A DNA stretch of 58,146 bases. It comes from Candidatus Thorarchaeota archaeon (GTDB taxonomy: Archaea; Asgardarchaeota; Thorarchaeia; Thorarchaeales; Thorarchaeaceae). The translations under genes and the position numbers were made by a program. Positions 1 to 8,987 of this stretch are shown piece by piece. The stretch lies in the NCBI GenBank assembly GCA_016839445.1, contig JAEOUG010000154.1:1-58146 (forward strand), written 5' to 3'. How positions within the stretch are numbered: position 1 is the first letter of the stretch; each line of letters begins with the position of its first letter. Under the pieces are notes generated by a model that was not told the DNA's origin, searched no databases, and was given only the letters and a program-made list of their open reading frames with translations.

Positions 1-1334
1 AGGCACCAGAACGAGTTGCAGTCGCTAGTGAATCCAAGGAGTCTGCCGTTGGGCATCTCGAGGACGCCTGCGTTTCCTCCAATGTCCACTGCGGTATGTG
101 ACTGAACGTGTTGATCGAACTGGCTGTATATCCAAGATCTATCACAGATATTCAGTGAACCCATTAGAGCCAGAATAGCTTCTCTGAAGTCTGTGGGTTC
201 GACATACCACTCCATCGAGTCTGTCTGCGAAGGTAGTTTGCCTTCGATTCGCTCAGGTTCAGGAAAGCCATGGACCAAGAGATCAATTGGGAGCTGAGCT
301 ATTGTTGCGCCATCAAACTTAGCGGTGCAGTAACCATCATCTGTGACGTGCCCAATGTCAGCATAGGTACAGTCGTTCTTTTCACAGATAACCATGATGC
401 GCTCCATGCTCTCTGCAGGAGTGATTGCCAGCATACGTTCCTGTGATTCTGACAGGATGATCTCCCAAGGCTCCAAATCGCCCTCTCTGAGCGGCACTCT
501 CTCAAGATGTATCTCTACACCGGTTCCTCCTGCGGCTGCAAGCTCCGCTGCGGCTACCGCTATGCCACCTCCGCCCAAGTCTTGGAGACCCGACAGAAGA
601 CCTTCTTCCACCATCTCAGCTAGTGTGTCGATCAGAATCTTCTTCGCTAGAGGATCTCCTATCTGGATGGCGCTCTGATTCGCTCTCTCCGACGTGGAGA
701 GTGACTTGGAGGCAAAGACCGCGCCAGCAATCCCATCGCGGCCTGTCGTCGAGCCAAACACCACCAGATGATGGCCTGGTGTGCTTGCTGCGCTCCTAAC
801 CACCTTTCCGGATGGCACAGATCCAATGCACACTACATTGACGAGACAGTTGCCATCATAGGAGCTATCGAATTCGACTTCTCCTCCAATCATAGGAATC
901 CCCACGCTGTTTCCGTAGTCGGAGATTCCTCGGGCCACGTTTCGAAGTAGATGTGCGTTTCGTTGCTTGCTGATATCACCGAACCTCAAGCAGTTCATTA
1001 GCCCAATAGTCCTGCATCCCTGTGAAACCACATCACGAATAATCCCACCCACACCTGTGGCTGCCCCATTGTACGGGTCGACGTTGCTGGGATGGTTGTG
1101 TGACTCCATGGCTACTCCGACCAAGTATCCGTCTCCGATGTCGAATAGCCCGGCCCCCTCCCCAATTCCGAGAACCACTCCCTCCCCATCGGTCTTGAGT
1201 AGATGGAACCACCGCTTACTGCTTTTGTAGCTGCAGTGCTCCGACCATAGCACTTCTAGCATCTTTGCTTCTGCCATGGTCATCTCCCTTCCGAGAGACC
1301 TCTTAGCAAGTTCACTTTCCTCTGATGTCAGCAT
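1..1334 (-). CDS. purL: Phosphoribosylformylglycinamidine synthase, PurL subunit (3' part beyond window edge)
   Basis: Minus-strand reading from ATG at 1334 gives MLTSEESELAKRSLGREMTMAEAKMLEVLWSEHCSYKSSKRW...MESHNHPSNVDPYNGAATGVGGIIRD, typical of PurL; overlaps the purQ stop. Not in the ORF track because it runs off the edge. Confidence 0.95.
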   Translation of the reverse strand, partial: MLTSEESELAKRSLGREMTMAEAKMLEVLWSEHCSYKSSKRWFHLLKTDGEGVVLGIGEGAGLFDIGDGYLVGVAMESHNHPSNVDPYNGAATGVGGIIRDVVSQGCRTIGLMNCLRFGDISKQRNAHLLRNVARGISDYGNSVGIPMIGGEVEFDSSYDGNCLVNVVCIGSVPSGKVVRSAASTPGHHLVVFGSTTGRDGIAGAVFASKSLSTSERANQSAIQIGDPLAKKILIDTLAEMVEEGLLSGLQDLGGGGIAVAAAELAAAGGTGVEIHLERVPLREGDLEPWEIILSESQERMLAITPAESMERIMVICEKNDCTYADIGHVTDDGYCTAKFDGATIAQLPIDLLVHGFPEPERIEGKLPSQTDSMEWYVEPTDFREAILALMGSLNICDRSWIYSQFDQHVQSHTAVDIGGNAGVLEMPNGRLLGFTSDCNSFWC

Positions 1335-2026
1335 TTGGCGGCCCTCACGAAGTTCTCTAGAATCATCCGCCCGTCCGTTGACCCTAGTACCTGCCTGCTT
1401 GCGCGCTCTGGATGGGGCATCATTCCCATCACGTTTCCTTTCTGATTGATGACACTGGCGATGTTCTCAATAGATCCATTGGGGTTTGCTTCAGATGACA
1501 TGTTCCCCGCCAGGTCACAGTATCTCAAAGGAACTCTATTCTCGTCATTGAGCGCTATCAAGTCATCTTCTGAGCAGTAGTAGTTGCCTTCCGAATGGGC
1601 GATGGGTAGTCTGATGACCGCGTTCTCCATTCCCTCTGTGAATGCGGTCGGCATGTCAGACACCTTCAGATACACCCATCGGCACACAAACCTCGAAGAT
1701 AGATTCGGAAGAAGGACTCCTGGGAGAAGGCCCATCTCCGCCAGAATCTGGAATCCGTTTGATACACCAAGAATAGGCATCCCGTCCTCCGCCAAATCGC
1801 GAATGCCTTGAGTGATTGGCTCAACTGAAGCAATCGCTCCCGCCCGCAAATAGTCCCCGTAGGAGAATCCGCTAGGAATCACAATTGCACACGCATCCTT
1901 GAGGCCGGCTACTCCCTTTCTGCTTGGGAGAAGGAATGGCTTTGCACCCTTAACCTGGCTTAGCGCCGCGAGAACATCCTGATCATTTGTAGTGCCTGGG
2001 AATCTCACGACCGCGACTGACATCAC
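1328..2026 (-). CDS. purQ: Phosphoribosylformylglycinamidine synthase, glutaminase subunit PurQ (nucleophile Cys replaced by Ser)
   Basis: FPGTTNDQDV, PSGFSYGDYLRAGAIAS, ILGVSNGFQIL, MMPHPERA; operon with purL and purCS. Confidence 0.93.
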   Translation of the reverse strand: MMSVAVVRFPGTTNDQDVLAALSQVKGAKPFLLPSRKGVAGLKDACAIVIPSGFSYGDYLRAGAIASVEPITQGIRDLAEDGMPILGVSNGFQILAEMGLLPGVLLPNLSSRFVCRWVYLKVSDMPTAFTEGMENAVIRLPIAHSEGNYYCSEDDLIALNDENRVPLRYCDLAGNMSSEANPNGSIENIASVINQKGNVMGMMPHPERASRQVLGSTDGRMILENFVRAAKC

Positions 2027-3027
2027 TAGGGCCTCACTTGGTGGCTCTCGGACACTGGATTCGACAGCAATTTGATGCTCATGAGGTTCAATTGCTTCAG
2101 CGTTTCTGAAGTCAACGGTCCATTCAGTGTTATCTTGAAGAGCTTGCCAACTCTCACTTCTGTGACATCCGCGAATCCCAGTCTGACTAGTGCCTTCCTA
2201 GTGATTTCTCCTGGAGGATTCCTGATGCCTGGCTTCGGCTCAACGATGACTTCAATTATTTCTCTTCTATCTGGGATCTCCTCTCCACGTGTCTTCATGA
2301 TTCTCTCGTTTAGTCTCCTGTATGAGTCAATCGGACTTCTAGGGGTTCTCGTGGACGTCTTCTTGCTCTTGCTGCCCATCTCGCTGTCCCAGACCGTCAT
2401 TGTGTCGTGGGAGATCTCGTCCGCGACGACGACTCTTTCACCATCAGCTATGCCAAACTCGAGCTTGAGGTCAGCAAGTTGAAGACTGGCCTGCGCAAGC
2501 AAAGCCGATAGATAGTAGTTGACCGAGGATGTTATGGAGAGCATCAAAGCTAGAGTCTGAGAATCCATGTGACCCAATAATACTGCAGACTCTCGTGTTA
2601 TCAGCAGATTTGGCTTCTCTCTGTCTTTCACGAAGAGCTCGATGACAGGCGACTCAAAGACCCGTCCTTTCTCAACTCCGTATCTCTCACAGAAAGAGCC
2701 TGCAGCCGCATTCCTGCAGACCACCATGATTGGAATGACATCCACTTTGCGGCAGAGAAGCTTCGGCCCTGACAGGGATTTGATGAGATGCGTGTCAATT
2801 CCCTTCCCCTCCAGGAACCCAAGCAAATGATACGAAAGGTCACAGGTCAGCTCTCCCTTCCCTGAAATCTCATCATTCTCATCCACGTTGTCACCCATAG
2901 CCGCATCAGTGAACTCGATGACAACTCTTTCCTCGCTCTCAGGATCCTGATATACCCGCTTTGACCTGCCTTCGCGAATGAGTCTCATTCCCTGTCCTCC
3001 TTGAGCAAATGTAGAGGTCTCCTCCAC
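2026..3027 (-). CDS. purC: SAICAR synthetase (PurC) fused to C-terminal PurS domain
   Basis: N-terminal GRSKRVYQ...KVDVIPIMVVCRNAAAGSFCERYG...VADEISHDTMTVWD (PurC); C-terminal EVIVEPKPGIRNPPGEITRKALVRLGFADVTEVRVGKLFKI (PurS). Start may be the internal Met at 2988. Confidence 0.9.
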   Translation of the reverse strand: MEETSTFAQGGQGMRLIREGRSKRVYQDPESEERVVIEFTDAAMGDNVDENDEISGKGELTCDLSYHLLGFLEGKGIDTHLIKSLSGPKLLCRKVDVIPIMVVCRNAAAGSFCERYGVEKGRVFESPVIELFVKDREKPNLLITRESAVLLGHMDSQTLALMLSITSSVNYYLSALLAQASLQLADLKLEFGIADGERVVVADEISHDTMTVWDSEMGSKSKKTSTRTPRSPIDSYRRLNERIMKTRGEEIPDRREIIEVIVEPKPGIRNPPGEITRKALVRLGFADVTEVRVGKLFKITLNGPLTSETLKQLNLMSIKLLSNPVSESHQVRP

Positions 3028-3248
3028 GATGTCTTCCCTGGCGACCTTTCTCTTTCCACTGTATCAGGCAGTCCTTATGTCTCTGGAATCACTGTGTCCT
3101 CTCGGGGTGCGAGGAGCGTCTTCCTCCTAAGACAAGAGGGGCTACCCACTTGTATCAAAGGATAGCCAGAGAAGGCGCACTAATATGTTCTGGTGCTCCT
3201 TCAGAACGCCTCTGGCCTGTGATGATGGTCGTCTTTGAAGCTGCACTC

Positions 3249-3797
3249 TCACAGGAACTCTCTGAGAATCGTACCAATAACTGAGCCAAGCAAGGTGGCC
3301 AGCATCATCAGAATGAAGGGTACAATCGAGAGTGCTATGGCGCTCAGAATGAAGCCTCCTAGATCCAGTCCTGGGAACAGAATGGCTGGTGACCCCAGGA
3401 ACACGAAATAGAGCAGCAGGAAGAACAGCGACGCCAGAGCTCCACCGATTAGGGCCTTGCCAGTGTCTGCAGCAGTCAGGCCTATCGGGATAGCTGTTAG
3501 GGCAGGAATGAAGAACATGTACGTTGATGAGTTCTCAAGGACCCTCACAGTGACGAAGGAGTAGATCGACACGTTGATGAGTGCCGTGAGTAGCGGCAAG
3601 AGGATTAGCAGGACACGATCCCTTGTGTTCTCGTACATCTGAACGCCCAGGAGTTTCACAATGGGCTGAGGCCTATCTGGAGTCTTTCTAGGCTTCTTCT
3701 CCACTTCGGGGAGTGGCCTGAAGAGTCCCTTCTTCTCTTCCTTGTCCTCTTCGGGAGTTTCTACTCTTAGCTTCTCCTCATCTGACATAGTGCTCAC
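3249..3797 (-). CDS. Predicted multi-pass membrane protein with charged N-terminal tail
   Basis: Several hydrophobic segments after an acidic/basic N-terminus; no family recognised. Confidence 0.7.
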   Translation of the reverse strand: MSTMSDEEKLRVETPEEDKEEKKGLFRPLPEVEKKPRKTPDRPQPIVKLLGVQMYENTRDRVLLILLPLLTALINVSIYSFVTVRVLENSSTYMFFIPALTAIPIGLTAADTGKALIGGALASLFFLLLYFVFLGSPAILFPGLDLGGFILSAIALSIVPFILMMLATLLGSVIGTILREFL

Positions 3798-3886
3798 GGT
3801 GTTGTTGGCAGAGAGTCATTGAATAAATACTTCGCATCGCGCAAGGATGACTGCGTCGAACCGCAACGACTATCTGCGTTTCAGAC

Positions 3887-5038
3887 ATGCTACATTTCAG
3901 AGGATGGCCTATGGTTGAGGAGACTCCTGTTGATTTCGACGAAGGCGAGGATGTGCTTGAGTCATCGCTGACAAGGCGAAGGAAGGTTGAGCACATCGAG
4001 ATATGCCTGGAAGAAGACGTTCAGTGCCGTCGGACAACGATGCTTGAGGACATCGAATTCGTGCACAACGCACTTCCCGAGATTGACAAAGACAAGATAG
4101 ATCTCACTTCGAACTTCTTCGGTTTCCGAGCATCAGCACCTCTGCTGATTGCGGGAATGACGGGAGGTCATCCCCGGACTAAGGGCATAAACGAGAAGCT
4201 GGCTGCGGCAGCTGAGGAGCTGGGTCTGCCTATCGGTGTTGGAAGCCAGAGAGCGGCAATTGAGGACCCGTCTCTTGAGGACACGTTCAGAGTCGTGAGA
4301 GAGACCGCCCCATCGGTTCCTATTCTGGCAAACATAGGAGCCACGCACGTCGACTATGCTGAGGATGCAGTTTCGATGATCGAAGCAGATCTCCTTGCTG
4401 TTCATCTTAATCCTCTTCAAGAGGCCATTCAGCCAGAGGGCGACTGCAATTCTATCGGCGTTGTTGACACCATAGCTGCAATCGTCGACTCCGTTGATGT
4501 TCCTGTCATAGTGAAAGAGACTGGAGCAGGGATTTCAGACGATGTTGCTCGCCGACTCGCAGAAGTGGGCGTGGACGGAGTGGACGTTGGAGGTGTCGGA
4601 GGCACTAGCTGGGCAGCTGTTGAATACTACCGGGCACTGAAGGAAGACAATGACCTGAAATCGCAGTTCGGTCTGGAATACTGGGACTGGGGCATCCCCA
4701 CGGCTCTCAGCGTCATTCTCGTCTTGAACTCCACGGAGCTTGATGTCATTGCCACAGGAGGAATCAGAACTGGTCTCGATGTGGCAAAAGCTCTGAGTCT
4801 TGGAGCTGTTGCGGCAGGAGTTGCTCTGCCGCTGCTTCGTCCATCGGTTCTTGGATCCTCATTGGACGTTGTCATGGAGCTGGAGCGCTTCATAGAGGGC
4901 TTGAAGGTGGCGATGTATCTCACTGGCAGTTCAACTGTCGATGACATCGCCTCAAAACCACTAATCCTGAAGGGAGAGCTTGTTGAGTCACTGAGGTCTC
5001 TGGGAATCGACTATAAGCGCGTAGCATCAGGCACCTAG
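3887..5038 (+). CDS. fni: Type 2 isopentenyl-diphosphate delta-isomerase
   Basis: RRRKVEHIEICLEEDV, LLIAGMTGGHP, GVGSQRAAIEDP, HLNPLQEAIQPEGD, GGVGGTSWAAVE, ATGGIRTGLDVAKAL; start may be 3911. Confidence 0.93.
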   Translation: MLHFRGWPMVEETPVDFDEGEDVLESSLTRRRKVEHIEICLEEDVQCRRTTMLEDIEFVHNALPEIDKDKIDLTSNFFGFRASAPLLIAGMTGGHPRTKGINEKLAAAAEELGLPIGVGSQRAAIEDPSLEDTFRVVRETAPSVPILANIGATHVDYAEDAVSMIEADLLAVHLNPLQEAIQPEGDCNSIGVVDTIAAIVDSVDVPVIVKETGAGISDDVARRLAEVGVDGVDVGGVGGTSWAAVEYYRALKEDNDLKSQFGLEYWDWGIPTALSVILVLNSTELDVIATGGIRTGLDVAKALSLGAVAAGVALPLLRPSVLGSSLDVVMELERFIEGLKVAMYLTGSSTVDDIASKPLILKGELVESLRSLGIDYKRVASGT

Positions 5039-6474
5039 ACTACTCCGATTCTCTGGAGGTACTTCGAGCGACGTCGTATTCCGTTCAGCATCTGGACGGC
5101 TTCTTCAATCGTATCGCCGACAGGAATGCCGTTTATCTCGAACCCTCGTATGATGACTTCGTATTTCTCCAGATCTGGCACATATGAGACGACCGTCTTC
5201 TGGTGAGTCTTTGCCACGTTAGCCACGCGTGCTCCTATCTGAAGAGAGATGCCTGGAGCATATGGAAGCAGAAGCAGCAATGCTGCATCTATGTTCTCAA
5301 ACTCAAGCATCTTGTCAAGAACACGCTCATAGTCGACATCAGAGGCGCTGCCGGTCAGGTCGCACGGATTTCGGAACGAGGCAATCCCCTGATATGCAGG
5401 GGTCATCACCTCTCGCATGGTTTCCTGTTGCTCTCTGCTGAACCCGGGGAATACCAATCCGTAATGAGATGCCTCATCGCTCGCTATGACTCCATGGCCT
5501 CCACTTACAGTCAGTGTACCCACCCTAGGGCCCTTCATGGGTTTCGGCTTGAAGGAGAAGGCTTTCGCGTAGGCCATTACCTCATCCTCATCCACTGCTT
5601 GGATCACCCCGAACTGCCTGAATGCCGCCTCTGCCACAACTTGGTTACCTGCGAGAGAAGATGTGTGACTCTGTGTGGCTCGATGTCCGGCTTCGGACTC
5701 CCCACCCTTGAGGACAACGACTGGTTTCTTCGGCGCTATCTCCTTGCACGTTTCGACGAACCGTCGTCCCTCTCCTTCTCCAAACCCTTCGATGTATGCC
5801 AGAATCACGTCTACCTTCCTCTCGGAACCGAAGTGTCTGATGAAGTCATGAACCTTGGTCTGCGCGGCATTGCCTATCGATATGGCGGCTGCAATCCCTA
5901 CATCTCTCTGGGCGAACTCCTCGAGTCGCTCTATCAGCCAGCCGCCACTCTGCGAGATTATGGCCACATTACCTCTCCTAGGTCTGGCCACTCTCTCAGA
6001 GGGCAGGAAGAACGTGTCAAGGACATCTGGCACGAAGACACCAATGCAGTTGGGGCCCACCATTGTTATCCCGAATTCCTCGGCTATCTCCACGATTTCG
6101 CTCTGGAGGCTTGCGCCAGTGGCTCCCACCTCGCTGAACCCTCCTGAAACGACAACTACAGAGTGAATCCCCTTCTCTCCACATTCTCTTAGAACACCGG
6201 GGACGTACTTCGCAGGTACGGAGATGACAGCGAGCTCTATGCCATCCGGCGCCTCTGTGATGGACTTGCAGACGGGGACTCCTTCAACAACCCCTCCCTT
6301 GGGGTTTATCGGATAGGTTGGTAAAGCGTTCTCAAACCTGAGTTTCCTGAAGATCACGTTCCCCGGGCTAAACGGATTAGAAGTCGACACTCCCACAACC
6401 GCAGTGGCACTGGGATTAAGCATAGTCTTTAGGCCTGTCATGTCTCCGCCTCTGGCTTTGGCGTTCCTGCTCAC
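5035..6474 (-). CDS. ADP-forming acyl-CoA synthetase alpha subunit (CoA-binding/succinyl-CoA ligase-like)
   Basis: AVVGVSTSNPFSPGNVIFRKL, YPINPKGG, AVISVPAKYVPGVLRECGEKGI, SQSGGW, THSSLAG-type segment SHTSSLAG; start may be 6441. Confidence 0.85.
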   Translation of the reverse strand: MSRNAKARGGDMTGLKTMLNPSATAVVGVSTSNPFSPGNVIFRKLRFENALPTYPINPKGGVVEGVPVCKSITEAPDGIELAVISVPAKYVPGVLRECGEKGIHSVVVVSGGFSEVGATGASLQSEIVEIAEEFGITMVGPNCIGVFVPDVLDTFFLPSERVARPRRGNVAIISQSGGWLIERLEEFAQRDVGIAAAISIGNAAQTKVHDFIRHFGSERKVDVILAYIEGFGEGEGRRFVETCKEIAPKKPVVVLKGGESEAGHRATQSHTSSLAGNQVVAEAAFRQFGVIQAVDEDEVMAYAKAFSFKPKPMKGPRVGTLTVSGGHGVIASDEASHYGLVFPGFSREQQETMREVMTPAYQGIASFRNPCDLTGSASDVDYERVLDKMLEFENIDAALLLLLPYAPGISLQIGARVANVAKTHQKTVVSYVPDLEKYEVIIRGFEINGIPVGDTIEEAVQMLNGIRRRSKYLQRIGVV

Positions 6475-6518
6475 AGCCCCTTATATGACCTGCGAAGGTG
6501 AATCTGCTTCGTCAGACA

Positions 6519-7574
6519 TCAGGGCTTCATCTGGGCTAGTATCTCTATCATTCGAGGTTCCGCCAGAATCGCGTGCTGGAGCTTGCAGAGCAACTTGGTG
6601 ATTTCTGCGTAGATGACCTGTCTTGGCTCGTCACTGGCCTTCTCTGCACTCTCGAGCGACTCGGCACACTGCTGGTTCAGCCTCTTGATAATTCTCTTCT
6701 CGAGTTCTGGTCCACCCCATCCAAAGCCATCAAAGGCAGTCTGCGCTTCGAGTATCTTCTCTTTGACACTCAGCTTCTCTTCCTTGAGCACTTTCTCGAG
6801 ACCCTGATAGTACTTTGCCACGGCACGCTCAATGCGTTCCATCTCCGACCCAGTAAGGTACGTTTCTTGCTGGCGTGTCTTCATCAGGTCCTGCAATAGA
6901 CGAGCCCCTGGGGCCTCCGTGAGAAGCCCCTTTGCTGTGGCCATAATCGTACGTGCAGGCAGCTCCATCACATCACCGATATAGGGTGAATCTGAGCGGT
7001 ACTTGTGAATCTCTCTGATAGTCTCGAGCCAGAAGGTCGGCATGAGCACGTGGCAGCGCTTTGAATACTGCTGGATGAGCCGCTGTGTCTGGCCAATAAG
7101 GCCGAACTGGTCATCTTCGACATCTACCTTCCTGAAGGCTTCAAGAGGTCTCGTAGGTTCGCCACCTACTAGAGGAATGATTTTCTCTCCTTCTGCGGAC
7201 TCTGAATCTCCGGGTGTCTGAGAAGGAATGTGCCCACCATCCAGGATCGAAAGTATCTCCTGCGCCGGATGGGTCTCAGCTCTCTTGGCCTTTTCAGAGA
7301 GTTTTGGCAGCAGAGACTCAATCTGTGAGAGCCTCTTCACAATCAGAGTCATGATGTTCTGAGTGGACGGAGGAATACCCTTCATGGCAGTAGCTTCTTC
7401 CATCCACTTACGAGTTCGAAGAAGCCCCTGGGTAAGAGAGTCTACACGGTCTGGGTCTACGCTCTCTTCGACCTGTGAACTCAGCAAGAAGTGAAGTAGA
7501 GTTGAGTTCAGCGTGACCATCAACAGAAGCCTGTCGATTAGGTCCTCGAATTGGAAGGAGGGAGCGTCAGACAT
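6519..7574 (-). CDS. Uncharacterised mostly helical protein, third gene of FtsZ/tubulin-like operon
   Basis: ORF 18 bp downstream of the tubulin-like gene; Glu/Leu/Lys-rich helical composition; no family recognised. Confidence 0.75.
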   Translation of the reverse strand: MSDAPSFQFEDLIDRLLLMVTLNSTLLHFLLSSQVEESVDPDRVDSLTQGLLRTRKWMEEATAMKGIPPSTQNIMTLIVKRLSQIESLLPKLSEKAKRAETHPAQEILSILDGGHIPSQTPGDSESAEGEKIIPLVGGEPTRPLEAFRKVDVEDDQFGLIGQTQRLIQQYSKRCHVLMPTFWLETIREIHKYRSDSPYIGDVMELPARTIMATAKGLLTEAPGARLLQDLMKTRQQETYLTGSEMERIERAVAKYYQGLEKVLKEEKLSVKEKILEAQTAFDGFGWGGPELEKRIIKRLNQQCAESLESAEKASDEPRQVIYAEITKLLCKLQHAILAEPRMIEILAQMKP

Positions 7575-7592
7575 TGCGTCATCACACCTCGT

Positions 7593-8975
7593 TTACTCCA
7601 TGGTCTCCCCAGGTGTCATGTAGTAGCTGAACAGCTCTCTGAAGTCGTTGATGGCGTCCACGAGCTCCTTTCGGGAGGTTCCCTTAGAGCGCATGAACCA
7701 CCCCTGTTTCAGGGGCGATGCCCCACTGTGCAGATTCACGAGCTGTGTTGCTTCATTGATGATCTGTACAAGCTCGGGTATCTTCGGCAGTCCAAGAAGG
7801 AGTAGCAGGTCCGTAGACTCCTCTCCAGCGTGATACTGCACGTAGCATGGTGTTATCGCCGCACCAGGGGCAATGAACTTGTCAAGTGCTTCTTTCAGAT
7901 GCATGCCATACTCCGCTTTGGCTACGCTTCTCGGCCCGGACATCACGTAGTAGACGCTCTCCGCGTTGGGTTCCTCTCCGACATCGGCGTAGGAACACTC
8001 CCTGACTGCGTAGTCAATCATCTGCCTGAGCTGCTTGGGCATGCTTGCCTGATCCTGAATGAGACCGACATCTGCGTATAGCGCGGGAACGACCACTGGG
8101 TCAAGCTTGCGAGCATAGTCTGCTAGGTCGGTTGTTGGGAAGACATCCTTGTGGCTCTCCCACACACCCGGTGAGAGCATTGCCTCAACTACATCGAGGG
8201 CTAGAGGGTTCACCAGTTCTACAAACGCCTGCTCAGTCCTCGACTCACCGTCTGCGGTTTCATCTATTGTGGACGGGACATTCTTCTGGATTGAGTCGAT
8301 GTCTGCGATATCCACATTCAGTTCCTGCTGGAGATAGTCGACGCTATCTGATCTTCTCCACTGAAGAATACGCTTCAGCATCGTCCTATTGCTTAGTAGT
8401 ATTGTAAGGTCTGCACCCCTCTCCTGAAGCTGTGCTCTCAGTAACTTTGAGACAGCCCAGATTGAGTTCAAAGCCTCACTGGACTGCCCCTCAAAGGGCA
8501 GTACGCCTATTACGTAGACAAAGATCCGTCGGCCCTCTTCTTCCTGGAATCTCTGCTTGAGTAGGTCAATCAATGCAGGCGTTCCGCCGCAACCTGTGCC
8601 GCCCCCAAGGCTAGTGAATATGCAGAAGCCTGACACTCCTTCAAAGCCCAGGTTGCTCAATTGGTCGAAGATGATGTCCTTTGACTCCATGATGGCGTTA
8701 TAGCCGTCCATGAAGCGCCCGCCGACACCAATCTCGCTTGCACCATAGAGGAGGGTGTGTTCCTTCGGTATCTCATACTTCTGGCGTACCTTGGTGAGGT
8801 CTGCTCTGTCTGTATTAATGAGCAGGTAACCTCTGACTCTTGACGGAAGTCTCTTGTCGTGGCTTCTCTTCAGGTAGGATCCTACGATGTTTGAACCACA
8901 CTCGCCAATACCTATGGCGAAGACCTCAGCCGCCTTGGTTGTATCGTCGACTTCTACTGGATTTCCTCTTAGCAT
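7593..8975 (-). CDS. Divergent FtsZ/tubulin superfamily GTPase
   Basis: IGIGECGSNIVGSYL (N-terminal nucleotide-binding loop), LINTDRADL, tubulin signature SLGGGTGCGGTPALI, VIGVLPFEGQ, T7-like VNPLALDVVEAMLSPG. Confidence 0.88.
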   Translation of the reverse strand: MLRGNPVEVDDTTKAAEVFAIGIGECGSNIVGSYLKRSHDKRLPSRVRGYLLINTDRADLTKVRQKYEIPKEHTLLYGASEIGVGGRFMDGYNAIMESKDIIFDQLSNLGFEGVSGFCIFTSLGGGTGCGGTPALIDLLKQRFQEEEGRRIFVYVIGVLPFEGQSSEALNSIWAVSKLLRAQLQERGADLTILLSNRTMLKRILQWRRSDSVDYLQQELNVDIADIDSIQKNVPSTIDETADGESRTEQAFVELVNPLALDVVEAMLSPGVWESHKDVFPTTDLADYARKLDPVVVPALYADVGLIQDQASMPKQLRQMIDYAVRECSYADVGEEPNAESVYYVMSGPRSVAKAEYGMHLKEALDKFIAPGAAITPCYVQYHAGEESTDLLLLLGLPKIPELVQIINEATQLVNLHSGASPLKQGWFMRSKGTSRKELVDAINDFRELFSYYMTPGETME

Positions 8976-8987
8976 TGGTAGTATCTC

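Noticed and set aside
299-678. Small ORFs on both strands at the left edge
   Set aside because: Lie inside the purL reading frame that runs off the window; the ORF track omits the true gene.
1760-1762. Selenocysteine explanation for the PurQ Ser codon
   Set aside because: The codon is TCA, not TGA; it encodes Ser directly.
5203-6147. 314-aa plus-strand ORF
   Set aside because: Antisense to the clear acyl-CoA synthetase alpha gene; composition (Cys/His/Tyr-rich, no motif) typical of a shadow ORF.
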